This document shows, piece by piece, positions 24,718 through 33,479 of a stretch of DNA of 64,000 nucleotides. Source of the stretch: Mameliella sp. CS4 (GTDB lineage: Bacteria; Pseudomonadota; Alphaproteobacteria; Rhodobacterales; Rhodobacteraceae). Position numbers and translations under genes: made by a program. Position 1 is the stretch's first letter; every line of letters starts with the position of its first letter. The stretch is from contig NZ_JAHXRQ010000001.1 of assembly GCF_019392335.1 (NCBI RefSeq), positions 620,001-684,000 of the forward strand, written 5' to 3'. Below the pieces are notes generated by a model. It was not told the DNA's origin. It ran no database searches and was given only the letters and a program-made list of their open reading frames with translations.

Positions 24718-25662
24718 TCAGGCGTCGTTGTCGACGGCCAGTTCACCCGGATAGGCGTTTTTCTCGGGCGCCGGGGCCGGGTCGGGCGCGGGGGTGTCGA
24801 CGAGGAAGGCAAAGGCGTCGCGCACCTTGTCCCAGGTCGCCTTGTCGCTGGCCGCCAGCAGGTAGCCCGAGCTGGTGTCGCCCGTGTATTCCGACCCGTC
24901 CAGCATGGCGACATGGCCGCCCGCCTGCCGGGTCACGACGACTCCGGCGGGCTGGTCCCAGGCGGTGAGTTTCGCGAACAGCACGAAATCGATCTCTCCC
25001 TGGGCCAGCGTGCGAAACTCGTGGCAGGCGCAGCGCAGCGACCAGACCCGACCGAATTTCGGCAGGGCGGCGGCGGCCTCGGCGCGCTTGTCCTCGGGGA
25101 TCAGGAACAGCGGCACGAAGCCGTTGAGCTGGTCCAGCGGCTTGTTCCGGTCGTGATCGGTGTTGACGAAGCGGCTGTCGCGGCGCGGCAACTGCATTTG
25201 CGCCGGGTGCTCGTTATCGGCCCAGACGATGTCGTTCAGCACCGGATCATACAGCAGGCCGAACACCGGGCGGCCAAAGCGCAGGACAGAGACCATGACC
25301 CCGAACAGCGGCAGGCCCTTGGCAAAGTTCCAGGTGCCGTCGACCGGGTCGATGGTAAAGCAAAGCTCTGCCTCGGGGATCTTCTTGACCAGGTCGGGGT
25401 TCGACGAGGCGGCCTCTTCGCCGACGATCACGGCAGAGGGAAAGAACCGTTGCAGGCCCCGGGTGATCATCGCCTCGGCGCTGGTGTCGGCCTCTGTCAC
25501 CAGGTCATGCGGGCCGGTCTTTTCGCCGATCTGATGGGTTCCAAGCTTGCGGAAACGCGGCATGATCTCGGCCTTGGCGGCGCGTCGGACGAGATTGAAC
25601 AGCTGCGTGCGCTGGGCGGAGGTCAGCGGCGCCGTGACCGGCATCGGCAGGGAATCACTCAT
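24718..25662 (-). CDS. Inositol monophosphatase family phosphatase (possibly histidinol-phosphatase)
   Basis: Mg-dependent phosphatase of 314 residues. Metal-site motifs are in order: GEEAAS, DPVDGTWNFAKG, and WDQPAG. The bacterial subgroup includes SuhB, CysQ and HisN; sequence alone does not choose the substrate. The C-terminal 45 residues (PAPDPAPAPEKN) form a Pro-rich tail outside the fold. ATG at 25662 (MSDSLPMPVT) is chosen by family start; an upstream GTG/ATG frame is open but unlike the family. Confidence 0.83.
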   Translation of the reverse strand: MSDSLPMPVTAPLTSAQRTQLFNLVRRAAKAEIMPRFRKLGTHQIGEKTGPHDLVTEADTSAEAMITRGLQRFFPSAVIVGEEAASSNPDLVKKIPEAELCFTIDPVDGTWNFAKGLPLFGVMVSVLRFGRPVFGLLYDPVLNDIVWADNEHPAQMQLPRRDSRFVNTDHDRNKPLDQLNGFVPLFLIPEDKRAEAAAALPKFGRVWSLRCACHEFRTLAQGEIDFVLFAKLTAWDQPAGVVVTRQAGGHVAMLDGSEYTGDTSSGYLLAASDKATWDKVRDAFAFLVDTPAPDPAPAPEKNAYPGELAVDNDA

Positions 25663-25746
25663 GGGACAGATCCGGCGATGGTTTCGGTTGCCCAAGGTGG
25701 TGCCAGTCCGGGCCACGGGATGCAACGTGACAGCCTGTCCGGGGCG

Positions 25747-28263
25747 TCATTCCCGGGCGCGCAGCACACCGGCTGGACGCGCCGCAAGCGGGCGCCAGGC
25801 AAAGCCCAGACCGGCCAGCAGGGTGGCCAGCACGCCGCCGGTGACGATCCCGATGGCCGAGGGCCAGATCACCGCGAATTCCGTCTCCATCACGAAGGTC
25901 ATGACGGCCCAGGCCCCGGCGATGCCCGCACCCAGCGCCACCGCACCGGCGGCCCCGCCAAGCAGGGCAGAGCGCAGGGCAAAGCTCTGCAGGATGCGGG
26001 CGCGGGTGGCGCCGAGGGTCTTCAGCACCGCCGCCTCGTAGGTGCGCGGGCCTTCGCCCGCCGCCGCCGCACCGATCAGCACCAGGAAACCGGTCAGCAG
26101 GGTTGCCGCCGCGCCCCAGCGGATCGCGGTGCCGATGCCGTCCAGCAGGTCGCTGACCCGGTCGATGGCGTCGCGGACACGGATGGCGGTGATGTTGGGA
26201 TACTGGCCTGCGAGGTCGCGCAGGATCTGCGCCTCTGCCTCTTCCTCGGCGTAGACGGTCGAGATGAAGGTATGCGGCGCCGCCTGTAGCGCGGCGGGGT
26301 TCATCGTCATGACAAAGCCGATCCCGGCGGTGGAAAAATCGACCTCTCGGAAAGAGGTGATGGTGGCGGTGATGTCGCGTCCCAGGATGTTGACGGTCAG
26401 CGTATCGCCCAGCTGCAAGCCCATTTCCTGTGCCTCTTCGGCGGCAAAGCTGACCTGCGGCGGGCCGCTGTACCCTTCGGGCCACCATGCCCCGGCGGTC
26501 ACTGTCGTGCGCGCCCCTGCCGTTTCGGAATAGGTCACGCCACGGTCGCCGCGCAGGACCCAGTGTTCGCCGACCGCCTCTGTCGCCGGTTGCCCGTTGA
26601 TGCGGGTGATGATGCCGCGCAGCATGGGCGCACTGTCGATGCGGCTGACGGCGGGGTCGTTTTCCAGCCTTTCGAGGTAGCCGGGCATCTGGTCCTTCTG
26701 GATGTCGACAAAGAAATACGAGGGCGCGACCTCTGGCAGGTCACGCTGGATCGCGCTTTGCAGGTTGCCGTCGATCTGGCCGATGGAGGCCAGCACCGTC
26801 AGTCCAAGGCCCAGCGACAGCACGACCGATCCGGCGCTTTCGCGTGGTCCGCCGATGGCGCCCAGTGCCCAGCGCCATGCGGGTCTGCCACGGGTGACGG
26901 GCGTGGCGATGCGGGCGATCCAGCGGATCGCCCAGGCGGCGCCCAAGAGCACCAGCAGCGCCCCGGCAATGCCGCCCGCGATCCAGAGCGTCAGCCCGGG
27001 CCGCCCGGCAAAGAGCGTCGCGCTGCCGACCAGCAAGGCGACCAGCACCAGCGTCGCCAGCACATAGCGCCAGGCGGGCAGCAGGCGCGCGCTGTCCAAC
27101 GCGTCGCGGAACAGGGTTGCGGCGCGCACTTCCTCGGCCCGGGCCAGCGGCCAGAGCGTGAACAGGAGCGCGGTCAGCACGCCATAGAGCGCGGCCTCGC
27201 CCAGCGCGCCGGGATAGAGGGTAAAGACCGTGGGAACGGGCAAGGCGCCGGCGATAAGCGGGGCAAAGAGGAGGGGCACCAGCGCGCCAAGGATCAGGCC
27301 AAGGGCGATGCCGACGAGGCTGAGCACGCCGATCTGGATGAAATAGGTCTGGAAGATGGTATTTCGGGTCGCCCCCAGCGTGCGCAGCGTGGCAATCACG
27401 CTGGTCTTGCGCGCAAGATAGGCGCGCACCGCCGCCGACACCCCGATGCCCCCCACGGCCAGCCCTGACAGCCCGACCAGGACCAGGAAACTGCCCAACT
27501 GGTCCACGAAACGGGCAATGCCCGGGGCGCCGTTGCGGGCGTCGCGCCAGCTCAGGCCCTTGTCCTCGAACCGCTCCAGCGCGTCCGCGCGCACGGTGTC
27601 GAGGTCGGCGCCCGGCGGCAGGAGCATGCGGTATTCGGTTTCAAACAGCGATCCTTCACTGAGCAGGCCCGAGCCTTGCAGGTCGGCGGTGCGCACGATG
27701 GTGCGCGGGCCAAGGCCGAACCCGTCCCCGGCGTCGTCCGGTTCGACGGCGATGGTGGCCCGCAGGGTGAACGCGCGCGTGCCAAGGCGAAAGCTGTCGC
27801 CCGGTTGCAGCGCCAGCCGGTCGGCCAGGATCGGCGCCATGACGGCGCCATGATCTGTCAGCGCCTCGGCCAGCGGCATCGGCGGGTTCAGCACCATCTC
27901 ACCCAAGAGGGGATAGGCGGTGTCCACGGATTTCACCTGCGTCAACCCGCGCTCGGTGGTTCCGTCACGAGTCACCTTGGCCATCGAGCGGAAATCCGTC
28001 ACTTCGGAGACGGCGCTGGCGGTCGCCTGCATCCAGGCGCGTTCCTCCTCGGTGGCAAAGCGGTAGGTGAATTCGGCCATCGCATCACCGCCCAGCAGGA
28101 CGGCGCCTTGGTCCTCCAGCCCGGTCTGGATGGCTGAGCGCACCGAGCCGACCCCGGCGATGGCCGCCACGCCCAGCGCAAGACAGGCCAGGAAGATGCG
28201 GAAACCGCGCAAGCCGCCGCGCAACTCGCGCCGGGCAAAGCGCGCCGAGGTGCCAAGGCTCAT
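25747..28263 (-). CDS. ABC transporter permease, FtsX-like, YbbP type
   Basis: Inner-membrane permease of 838 residues with the long FtsX/MacB layout: N-terminal helix (FLACLALGVAAIAGVGSV), a large periplasmic loop, three helices near 255-390, further helices near 405-500, a second periplasmic domain and three C-terminal helices. This double-FtsX form is YbbP-like; it pairs with the ATPase directly upstream, whose stop overlaps its start by four bases. The known ybbA-ybbP system sits next to tesA, as here. Substrate unknown; lipid or lipoprotein extrusion is suspected from the family. Confidence 0.88.
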   Translation of the reverse strand: MSLGTSARFARRELRGGLRGFRIFLACLALGVAAIAGVGSVRSAIQTGLEDQGAVLLGGDAMAEFTYRFATEEERAWMQATASAVSEVTDFRSMAKVTRDGTTERGLTQVKSVDTAYPLLGEMVLNPPMPLAEALTDHGAVMAPILADRLALQPGDSFRLGTRAFTLRATIAVEPDDAGDGFGLGPRTIVRTADLQGSGLLSEGSLFETEYRMLLPPGADLDTVRADALERFEDKGLSWRDARNGAPGIARFVDQLGSFLVLVGLSGLAVGGIGVSAAVRAYLARKTSVIATLRTLGATRNTIFQTYFIQIGVLSLVGIALGLILGALVPLLFAPLIAGALPVPTVFTLYPGALGEAALYGVLTALLFTLWPLARAEEVRAATLFRDALDSARLLPAWRYVLATLVLVALLVGSATLFAGRPGLTLWIAGGIAGALLVLLGAAWAIRWIARIATPVTRGRPAWRWALGAIGGPRESAGSVVLSLGLGLTVLASIGQIDGNLQSAIQRDLPEVAPSYFFVDIQKDQMPGYLERLENDPAVSRIDSAPMLRGIITRINGQPATEAVGEHWVLRGDRGVTYSETAGARTTVTAGAWWPEGYSGPPQVSFAAEEAQEMGLQLGDTLTVNILGRDITATITSFREVDFSTAGIGFVMTMNPAALQAAPHTFISTVYAEEEAEAQILRDLAGQYPNITAIRVRDAIDRVSDLLDGIGTAIRWGAAATLLTGFLVLIGAAAAGEGPRTYEAAVLKTLGATRARILQSFALRSALLGGAAGAVALGAGIAGAWAVMTFVMETEFAVIWPSAIGIVTGGVLATLLAGLGFAWRPLAARPAGVLRARE

Positions 28264-28952
28264 TCCGCCGCCCTCAGTTCGGTCGAGGCGATGCGCCCAT
28301 CGTCCAGGTGCACCACCCGGTCGCAGCGCGCAGCAAGGTCCGGCGCATGGGTGACCAGCACCAGCGTCGCGTCATGTTCCCGCGACAGGCCGAACAGCAG
28401 GTCGACGATGGCCGCGCCATTGGCGCCGTCGAGGTTGCCCGTGGGTTCGTCGGCCAAGAGGATGTCCGGTTCCGGCGCCAGCGCGCGGGCCAGGGCGACG
28501 CGCTGCTGCTCGCCCCCCGACATCTGCGCCGGGTAGTGATCGGCGCGCGCGGCAAGCCCGACCTTGTCCAGCATCGCCCGCGCCCGGTCAAAGGCCCTTC
28601 GGTCGCCGGCAAGCTCCAGCGGCGTGGCGACGTTTTCCAGCGCGGTCATGGTGGGGATCAGGTGGAAGGACTGGAACACCACGCCCATGTGGTCGCGGCG
28701 AAAGCGCGCGAGCGCATCCTCGCCCATCGTCGTCAGGTCATGGCCCAGCGCGTGGACCTGCCCGGTGCTGGCGCGTTCCAGGCCGCCCATGATCATCAGG
28801 AGCGAGGATTTGCCCGATCCCGACGGTCCGACAAGGCCCAGCGTCTCACCCCGCGTCACGTCCAGCGAAATTCCGTGCAGGATTTCCACAAGTCCGGCAT
28901 TGCCCCTGAGGCTGAGGGTGACATCTTGGAGCGAGAGAACGGCATCGGACAC
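28260..28952 (-). CDS. ABC transporter ATPase, YbbA/LolD type
   Basis: 230-residue ATPase: Walker A GPSGSGKS (42-49), signature MSGGEQQ (143-149), Walker B ILLADEP (163-169) and the TGNLD segment typical of MacB/LolD/FtsE-type systems. The start is GTG at 28952 with GAGGT upstream, just before the divergent tesA; the frame open further upstream overlaps tesA and is unlikely. Overlaps the permease start by four bases. Confidence 0.9.
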   Translation of the reverse strand: MSDAVLSLQDVTLSLRGNAGLVEILHGISLDVTRGETLGLVGPSGSGKSSLLMIMGGLERASTGQVHALGHDLTTMGEDALARFRRDHMGVVFQSFHLIPTMTALENVATPLELAGDRRAFDRARAMLDKVGLAARADHYPAQMSGGEQQRVALARALAPEPDILLADEPTGNLDGANGAAIVDLLFGLSREHDATLVLVTHAPDLAARCDRVVHLDDGRIASTELRAAE

Positions 28953-28967
28953 GGGGGACCTCGGAAC

Positions 28968-29639
28968 ATGTTGCACTGGGTCAGATATGGGCTGGAGGGC
29001 CTGCGCAACAAGGCATTGGCGGCCTTGTTCCTGCTGCTGGCGACGGGCGCGGCGGCGGAGCGGGTGCATATCCTGGCGCTGGGGGACAGCCTGACGCAGG
29101 GCTACGGGCTGATCGAACAAGAAGGGTTCGTGCCGCAGCTGCGGGCCTGGCTGGCCGCGCGCGGCCATGACGCGCGGATCGTCAACGGCGGCGTGTCGGG
29201 CGATACCACGGCGGGCGGGCTGGCGCGGGTGGAATGGTCACTGACGCCCGAGATTCAGGCGATGATCGTGACGCTGGGGGGGAATGACCTGCTGCGCGGG
29301 ATCGACCCGGCGGCGGCGCGCGCCAATCTTGAAGGTATCCTGAAGGTGGCAGAGGCGCGTGGGCTGGAGGTGTTGCTGATCGGGATGTCGGCGCCGGGCA
29401 ACTACGGCCCTGACTACAAGGCGCAGTTCGACGCGATCTATCCCGAACTGGCCGAGGCTTATGACACACTGCACCTTGAAAGTTTCTTCACGGGCCTGAT
29501 GCAGGACGGGGAGATGCCCGGCGACCTGGGCCGCTACATGCAGCCCGACGGCATCCATCCCAACGGGGCCGGCGTGGCGCGTATCGTCGAGGCGATTGGT
29601 CCGAAGGTGGAAGGACTGATTTCACGGGTCGACCGCTGA
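28968..29639 (+). CDS. tesA: Multifunctional acyl-CoA thioesterase I / lysophospholipase L1 / arylesterase
   Basis: SGNH hydrolase of 223 residues, exported. The signal segment ([18 protein letters not shown]) is followed by GDSLTQGYG (nucleophile S41), [20 protein letters not shown], and the catalytic pair D194/H197 in DGIHPNG. It hydrolyses acyl esters and lysophospholipids in the periplasm. Its divergent pairing with ybbA-ybbP is conserved in proteobacteria. The two start codons are only 15 bases apart, so the promoters must overlap the opposing leaders. Confidence 0.92.
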   Translation: MLHWVRYGLEGLRNKALAALFLLLATGAAAERVHILALGDSLTQGYGLIEQEGFVPQLRAWLAARGHDARIVNGGVSGDTTAGGLARVEWSLTPEIQAMIVTLGGNDLLRGIDPAAARANLEGILKVAEARGLEVLLIGMSAPGNYGPDYKAQFDAIYPELAEAYDTLHLESFFTGLMQDGEMPGDLGRYMQPDGIHPNGAGVARIVEAIGPKVEGLISRVDR

Positions 29640-29643
29640 GCGG

Positions 29644-29847
29644 TCAGGCGTCCACCTCTGCGCAGTCGTGGTCGAGCGTGTGCAGGGTGGTCAGGATCAG
29701 GGCCATGCCCACCAGCAGGCTGACGCTGAGATAAAGCCCGAAGGCGGAGAGGATCGACATGTCGAAACCAGCCCATCCGACCACAGCACTGACCAGTCCG
29801 ATCATGCAACCTATAAGGAATGAGAAAATAGCCACGACACCCTCCAT
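29644..29847 (-). CDS. Small two-helix membrane protein
   Basis: I do not recognise this 67-residue protein. It has two hydrophobic helices (4-24, VVAIFSFLIGCMIGLVSAVVGW; 33-55, LSAFGLYLSVSLLVGMALILT) and a His/Asp tail. ATG at 29847 is preferred: the frame is open to an ATG at 29931 that overlaps the preceding stop, but those 28 codons use rare AT-rich codons and read like a promoter region (TTAAGGTTTTG). Confidence 0.55.
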   Translation of the reverse strand: MEGVVAIFSFLIGCMIGLVSAVVGWAGFDMSILSAFGLYLSVSLLVGMALILTTLHTLDHDCAEVDA

Positions 29848-29927
29848 CTGTTTGGAAGGTACGCGGCCAGACCCTAACAAAACCTTAAGACTCGACGCAT
29901 GGCGCGGGGGATATTCGTTAAGATTCT

Positions 29928-31094
29928 TCATGTTCCGCTGACCGCGCGCCAGGCAAAACCCGGCAGTCTTGCGGCCATCTTTTGCATCAGGGGGCCATAG
30001 TCCGTCTCTCCGGCCATCATGCGCAGATATTCGCCGCGCAGCGTGCGCGAGCTGCGAAAACTGCGGATAAAGGCGGGGCGGAGGGTTTCGCGGAACATCA
30101 GGTTGCGCAGCAGCCGGGCATGGCGCAATCCGCGATGGATCGGGTGTAACGCACGAATATAGCTGGCCAGCGCAGTGTCAGGCCTGCCCTGATCGAGGGC
30201 GCGGCAAACGGCCTCGGCCGCGAGCGCACCGCTGTCGAGCGCGTGGGCAATACCCTCGCCGGTGATCGGGTCTACAAGGCCTGCGGCATCGCCTGCCAGC
30301 AGGATGCGCCCCTTGCCGGGGACGGCCCGGAAATCGCCGAAGGGCAGAAACTGTCCCTTGACCGGCAATGTGTCCGGCAGGCCAAGCTGGTCGAGATAGC
30401 GGTAGAGCGCGGATTTCATGTCGGCGTTTCGGGACATCACGCCGCCAAGGCCCACGGTGGTGCCCCGCGGTTTCGGAAATTGCCAGCCATAGCCCCAGTC
30501 CGCAGCACCGAAATCGATCCGCAGAGGGCGGTCCGGATCGGCGCCGGGATGCTCGACCTCCAGCGCGAACCCGATCCGCGCTCTGTCGAAGGCCGTGCCA
30601 AAGAGGGTCCGCGCAGTGGGGCTGTTGACGCCGTCGGCGGCGATCAGCAGCGGTGCCTCGATCCGTCCGCAGGGCAGGTCCAGAGCCGGGCCATCGGAAT
30701 CCAGCGTGCCGCTCTGCCCGGTGAAATCCACCGCACTAGCCGCCAATGCCTGTTCGACCAGGGCTGCGTCCAGCTCATAGCGCATGCCGAGGTGCAGGGG
30801 CGGGGCATCACGGCTGTCGCCGAGCGGTTGGCCGTAGGCGTGAAAGGTGAACATGTCGCGCCGTTCCAGCGGAACGGGCGGCAAAGTCCCACCGAAAGTC
30901 TGGCGATAGCGCGCAATGGCGCGGCCGGTCAGGCCGCCGCCGCACAGCTTGTTGCGTGGGAAGCGTGCCTTGTCGACCAGGGCAACGCGCAACCCGGCCT
31001 GGACCGCGCGCATGGCGGCGGCGGAGCCGGCGGGTCCGGCCCCCAGAACGATCAGATCGAAGCGCCCGGTTGCCTGCGCGCGTCCCCGTGTCAC
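29928..31094 (-). CDS. Geranylgeranyl reductase family FAD-dependent oxidoreductase
   Basis: Flavoprotein of 388 residues. Rossmann motif LGAGPAGSAAA (18-28), the GG motif LCGGGLTGRA and the FAD motif LLAGDAAGLVDPITGEGI mark the geranylgeranyl-reductase group. In phototrophs (BchP) the enzyme reduces the bacteriochlorophyll tail; elsewhere it acts on isoprenoid or unknown lipids, and no photosynthesis genes are seen here. Start is GTG at 31094, overlapping the stop of the L,D-transpeptidase gene by four bases. Confidence 0.82.
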   Translation of the reverse strand: MTRGRAQATGRFDLIVLGAGPAGSAAAMRAVQAGLRVALVDKARFPRNKLCGGGLTGRAIARYRQTFGGTLPPVPLERRDMFTFHAYGQPLGDSRDAPPLHLGMRYELDAALVEQALAASAVDFTGQSGTLDSDGPALDLPCGRIEAPLLIAADGVNSPTARTLFGTAFDRARIGFALEVEHPGADPDRPLRIDFGAADWGYGWQFPKPRGTTVGLGGVMSRNADMKSALYRYLDQLGLPDTLPVKGQFLPFGDFRAVPGKGRILLAGDAAGLVDPITGEGIAHALDSGALAAEAVCRALDQGRPDTALASYIRALHPIHRGLRHARLLRNLMFRETLRPAFIRSFRSSRTLRGEYLRMMAGETDYGPLMQKMAARLPGFAWRAVSGT

Positions 31095-31645
31095 AGAACG
31101 GTGACTTTGGCGCCGGGCTGCACGCGTTCGAAAAGGTCGATTACGTGATCATTGATCATCCGGACACAGCCGTTCGACACTGAACGACCAATCGACCGGG
31201 GGGACGTCGTGCCGTGGATCGCGTTGAAGGTGTAGCGCCCGTTGCGATAGAGGTAGAGCGCCCGCGCGCCCAGCGGGTTGCCGGGGCCACCGGGCTGGAC
31301 ATAGTCGTTGTCGATGAATTTCTCGTAGGCGTTCGGGTTGCGCTTGATCATCGCGTCGGTCGGACGCCAGGTTGGCCATTTCTTCTTGCCGCCGACGTCA
31401 TACGTGCCCGAAATCGCCTGTCCGGCGGTGCCGAGCCCGACGCCGTAACGGCGCGCCTGTCCCGGGGCCTCGACCAGGTAGAGGAAATGCGCCTTGGACA
31501 GGATCAGGATCTGACCGGGGGACAGGTCCGGCTTGATCGAGACGACCTGAGGCTTGAATTTTGTGTCCACCGAAAAGGCGAGCGCGGGCATGGGGAATGC
31601 CGCGGCAGTGGCCGAGGCGGCAAGGAAGGTACGGCGGTTCAGCAT
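31091..31645 (-). CDS. L,D-transpeptidase (YkuD domain)
   Basis: Periplasmic enzyme of 184 residues that makes 3-3 peptidoglycan crosslinks or attaches proteins to the wall. The N-terminus NRRTFLAASATAAAFPMPALA reads like a Tat signal (RR followed by TFL). The catalytic motif is H144-G-T...S-N-G-C160-V-R. No LysM or PG-binding domain is present. Coupled by overlap to the reductase gene. Confidence 0.92.
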   Translation of the reverse strand: MLNRRTFLAASATAAAFPMPALAFSVDTKFKPQVVSIKPDLSPGQILILSKAHFLYLVEAPGQARRYGVGLGTAGQAISGTYDVGGKKKWPTWRPTDAMIKRNPNAYEKFIDNDYVQPGGPGNPLGARALYLYRNGRYTFNAIHGTTSPRSIGRSVSNGCVRMINDHVIDLFERVQPGAKVTVL

Positions 31646-31785
31646 GGCAGCCCCTGCGAATTTATCCTAAGTGCGGCAATTTATGTGGCCCAAGACGGCC
31701 TGAAAAGCAATCCCGCGACCGCCAGCCGGGTGTCACGTTGCCGTGCAACTGCGCCCCTCGTGGCACACCCGGGCGCGGAGCAGGG

Positions 31786-32457
31786 TCATTCCTTTGGGAC
31801 ATCCGCGTTGCGCCCGGCCAGGACGACGCTGACCAGATAGGCGGATTGCGGGGTCATCCCGGCCATGATCGCGGCGGCGGCATCGGGGCGCATCCGGCCA
31901 AGGAAACCTGCGGCAAACTGGGGATCCATCTCTTCGAAGAGCGCGGCGGCCTGCTTGGGTTTCATGTTGGCGTAGACATCCGTCAGTTTCTCGACATCGT
32001 CCGAGGCGGCAGTCCGGGCAAGGGCGAGGGTTTGCTTGAGGCTGGCCTCGGCCTCGGCCAGCGCCTGCATCTTGCGCTCGATTTCCTCTTCGGCGACGGC
32101 CAACGCCTGCATGCGCACGTCGATGGCCGATTCGCGCTTGCGAATGCGGGCCTCGCGGGCGTCGAGCGCCTCCAGCAGGGGCTGGATGTCGGCCTCTGCC
32201 ACGACGCGGGGGGCCGGGTGCCCGGCGGCGGGCCTGGCCTTGGCCGCATCCGCCGCCAGCGCCGCCTCGAGCTGTGGTTTCGGTGCCGTGTCCCCCTCGC
32301 GGGCCAGGGCCTCGCTCGCGCCCACGGCCAGCCGCAACAGGCCGGATGTCACCAGCAGGGCGCAGATTGCCGCCAGCGCGCCGCGCGGTTTGCGCCTGGG
32401 CGTTCTGCGCGCGGATTTTGCGGCGCCGGGGCGCGCGGAAACCTTGGCTTTGGCCAT
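31786..32457 (-). CDS. Flagellar motility protein, MotE/MgtE-N-like
   Basis: 223-residue membrane protein: basic cytoplasmic N-terminus (1-25), one helix (26-46), a coiled-coil of about 90-135 (REARIRKRESAIDVRMQAL and following heptads), and an MgtE N-terminal-like domain (145-215, YANMKPKQAAALFEEMDPQFA...). This layout is that of MotE, a chaperone for MotC/stator assembly in alphaproteobacteria. It lies with fliL on the minus strand. ATG at 32457 starts MAKAKVSARP. Role inferred from architecture and place. Confidence 0.7.
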   Translation of the reverse strand: MAKAKVSARPGAAKSARRTPRRKPRGALAAICALLVTSGLLRLAVGASEALAREGDTAPKPQLEAALAADAAKARPAAGHPAPRVVAEADIQPLLEALDAREARIRKRESAIDVRMQALAVAEEEIERKMQALAEAEASLKQTLALARTAASDDVEKLTDVYANMKPKQAAALFEEMDPQFAAGFLGRMRPDAAAAIMAGMTPQSAYLVSVVLAGRNADVPKE

Positions 32458-32491
32458 GTTCAACCCTCGTATTGCGTGGCGATGCGAGCGC

Positions 32492-32839
32492 TCAGTTGCG
32501 CGAGTGACGCAGGAAAACCGGATCCTTCGCGTCCTGCTGGGGCGGCGCGCTGTTCTGTGGCAGGTCATGCATCGAGGCCACCAGGAGTTCCAGCCTGCGG
32601 GCCACGTCCTCGGCCCTGTCGGTCAGTTCGCCCAGCGACTTGTTCGATTCGCCGGCGCTTTTCTGCGCATTTCCCAGCGTCCGGGTCAGGTCATCGACCT
32701 GCGCCGACAGCACCGCGACGGCGCCGCCGACGCCGTTTTCCAGGTCGGTGAAGCGGGACAGCCGCCGCGCCAGGATAAAACAGTAGAAACCGGCACCAAG
32801 GGCACCCGCCACCAGAAGGATATCTGCAATCGCTTCCAT
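32492..32839 (-). CDS. Hypothetical membrane protein of the flagellar cluster
   Basis: 115 residues: one helix at 4-26 (IADILLVAGALGAGFYCFIL), then a heptad-rich coiled-coil (40-95, DLENGVGGAVAVLSAQVDD) and a polar tail. I do not recognise the family. ATG at 32839 has GAGGGAG six bases upstream, better than the ATG at 32845. It sits between fliL and the MotE-like gene on the minus strand and may act with them at the motor. Confidence 0.65.
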   Translation of the reverse strand: MEAIADILLVAGALGAGFYCFILARRLSRFTDLENGVGGAVAVLSAQVDDLTRTLGNAQKSAGESNKSLGELTDRAEDVARRLELLVASMHDLPQNSAPPQQDAKDPVFLRHSRN

Positions 32840-32850
32840 TCCCATCTCCC

Positions 32851-33363
32851 TCAATTCAGGACAAATTCAAGCACGAGCAGGTCGCGCACGCGGCCTTCGC
32901 CGGCCACCAGCTTGATTCGCCGCAGCATCTGGCCGCGCAGCCGCACCAAGGCGCCCTGCGCCTCGATGTCCTGCGCTTCGAGCGCGCGGAGATAGCTGTT
33001 CAGCACGTCCTGTATGCGCGGCAGGATCTTCTCGACCTCACTCTTGTATTCCGACGGCACCTCCAGGCTGGCGCGAAAGCGCAGGTGGTTTGCCTGGGCG
33101 TTCGGCCCCAGCGAGATCAGCACCGGCGGCACCTCTATGAAAGTGACGTCCGGCAGCGCCTTGGTCGCCACGTGCGGCTCATCGTGATCCGCCGGAGCGT
33201 GGCTGTCCGCCGCCTTGCTGCCGCCGAGGCCAAGCAGCCCCGACTGAACCGCGTAGAACCCGCCGCCGCCGCCTACAAGCGCAAGCACCAGGCCAATGAT
33301 CAGCGGCAGCTTGGACGGCGTCTTGCCGGCAATCTTGTCTTCATCAACGGTGGCGTCAGACAT
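32851..33363 (-). CDS. fliL: Flagellar basal body-associated protein FliL
   Basis: 170-residue single-pass inner-membrane protein that supports stator function. Short cytoplasmic start, one helix (about 20-40, LIIGLVLALVGGGGGFYAVQSGLL), then the periplasmic FliL domain (VTFIEVPPVLISLGPN...LLVLEFVLN). Starts in opposite direction to fliF; the 116-base gap holds a CtrA-like site. Confidence 0.92.
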   Translation of the reverse strand: MSDATVDEDKIAGKTPSKLPLIIGLVLALVGGGGGFYAVQSGLLGLGGSKAADSHAPADHDEPHVATKALPDVTFIEVPPVLISLGPNAQANHLRFRASLEVPSEYKSEVEKILPRIQDVLNSYLRALEAQDIEAQGALVRLRGQMLRRIKLVAGEGRVRDLLVLEFVLN

Positions 33364-33408
33364 TCTTTACCTCTTCGTCGGCGTTGGCCCCGTTGTAACG
33401 AAAAGGGG

Positions 33409-33423
33409 CTAACTGATTGTTAA
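33409..33423. promoter_or_regulatory. Candidate CtrA box
   Basis: CTAA-CTGATTG-TTAA fits the CtrA consensus TTAA-N7-TTAA with one mismatch. It lies between the divergent fliL and fliF starts. CtrA controls flagellar genes in Rhodobacteraceae. Confidence 0.45.
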
Positions 33424-33479
33424 GGCGAATAGGTCAACCTCGGCACAACCGAACAGAATGTTTGGAGCGGAGGTCGGTC

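Noticed and set aside
29928..31094. BchP (bacteriochlorophyll geranylgeranyl reductase) and a photosynthesis cluster
   Set aside because: No other bch, crt or puf genes are nearby, so only the broad family name is justified.
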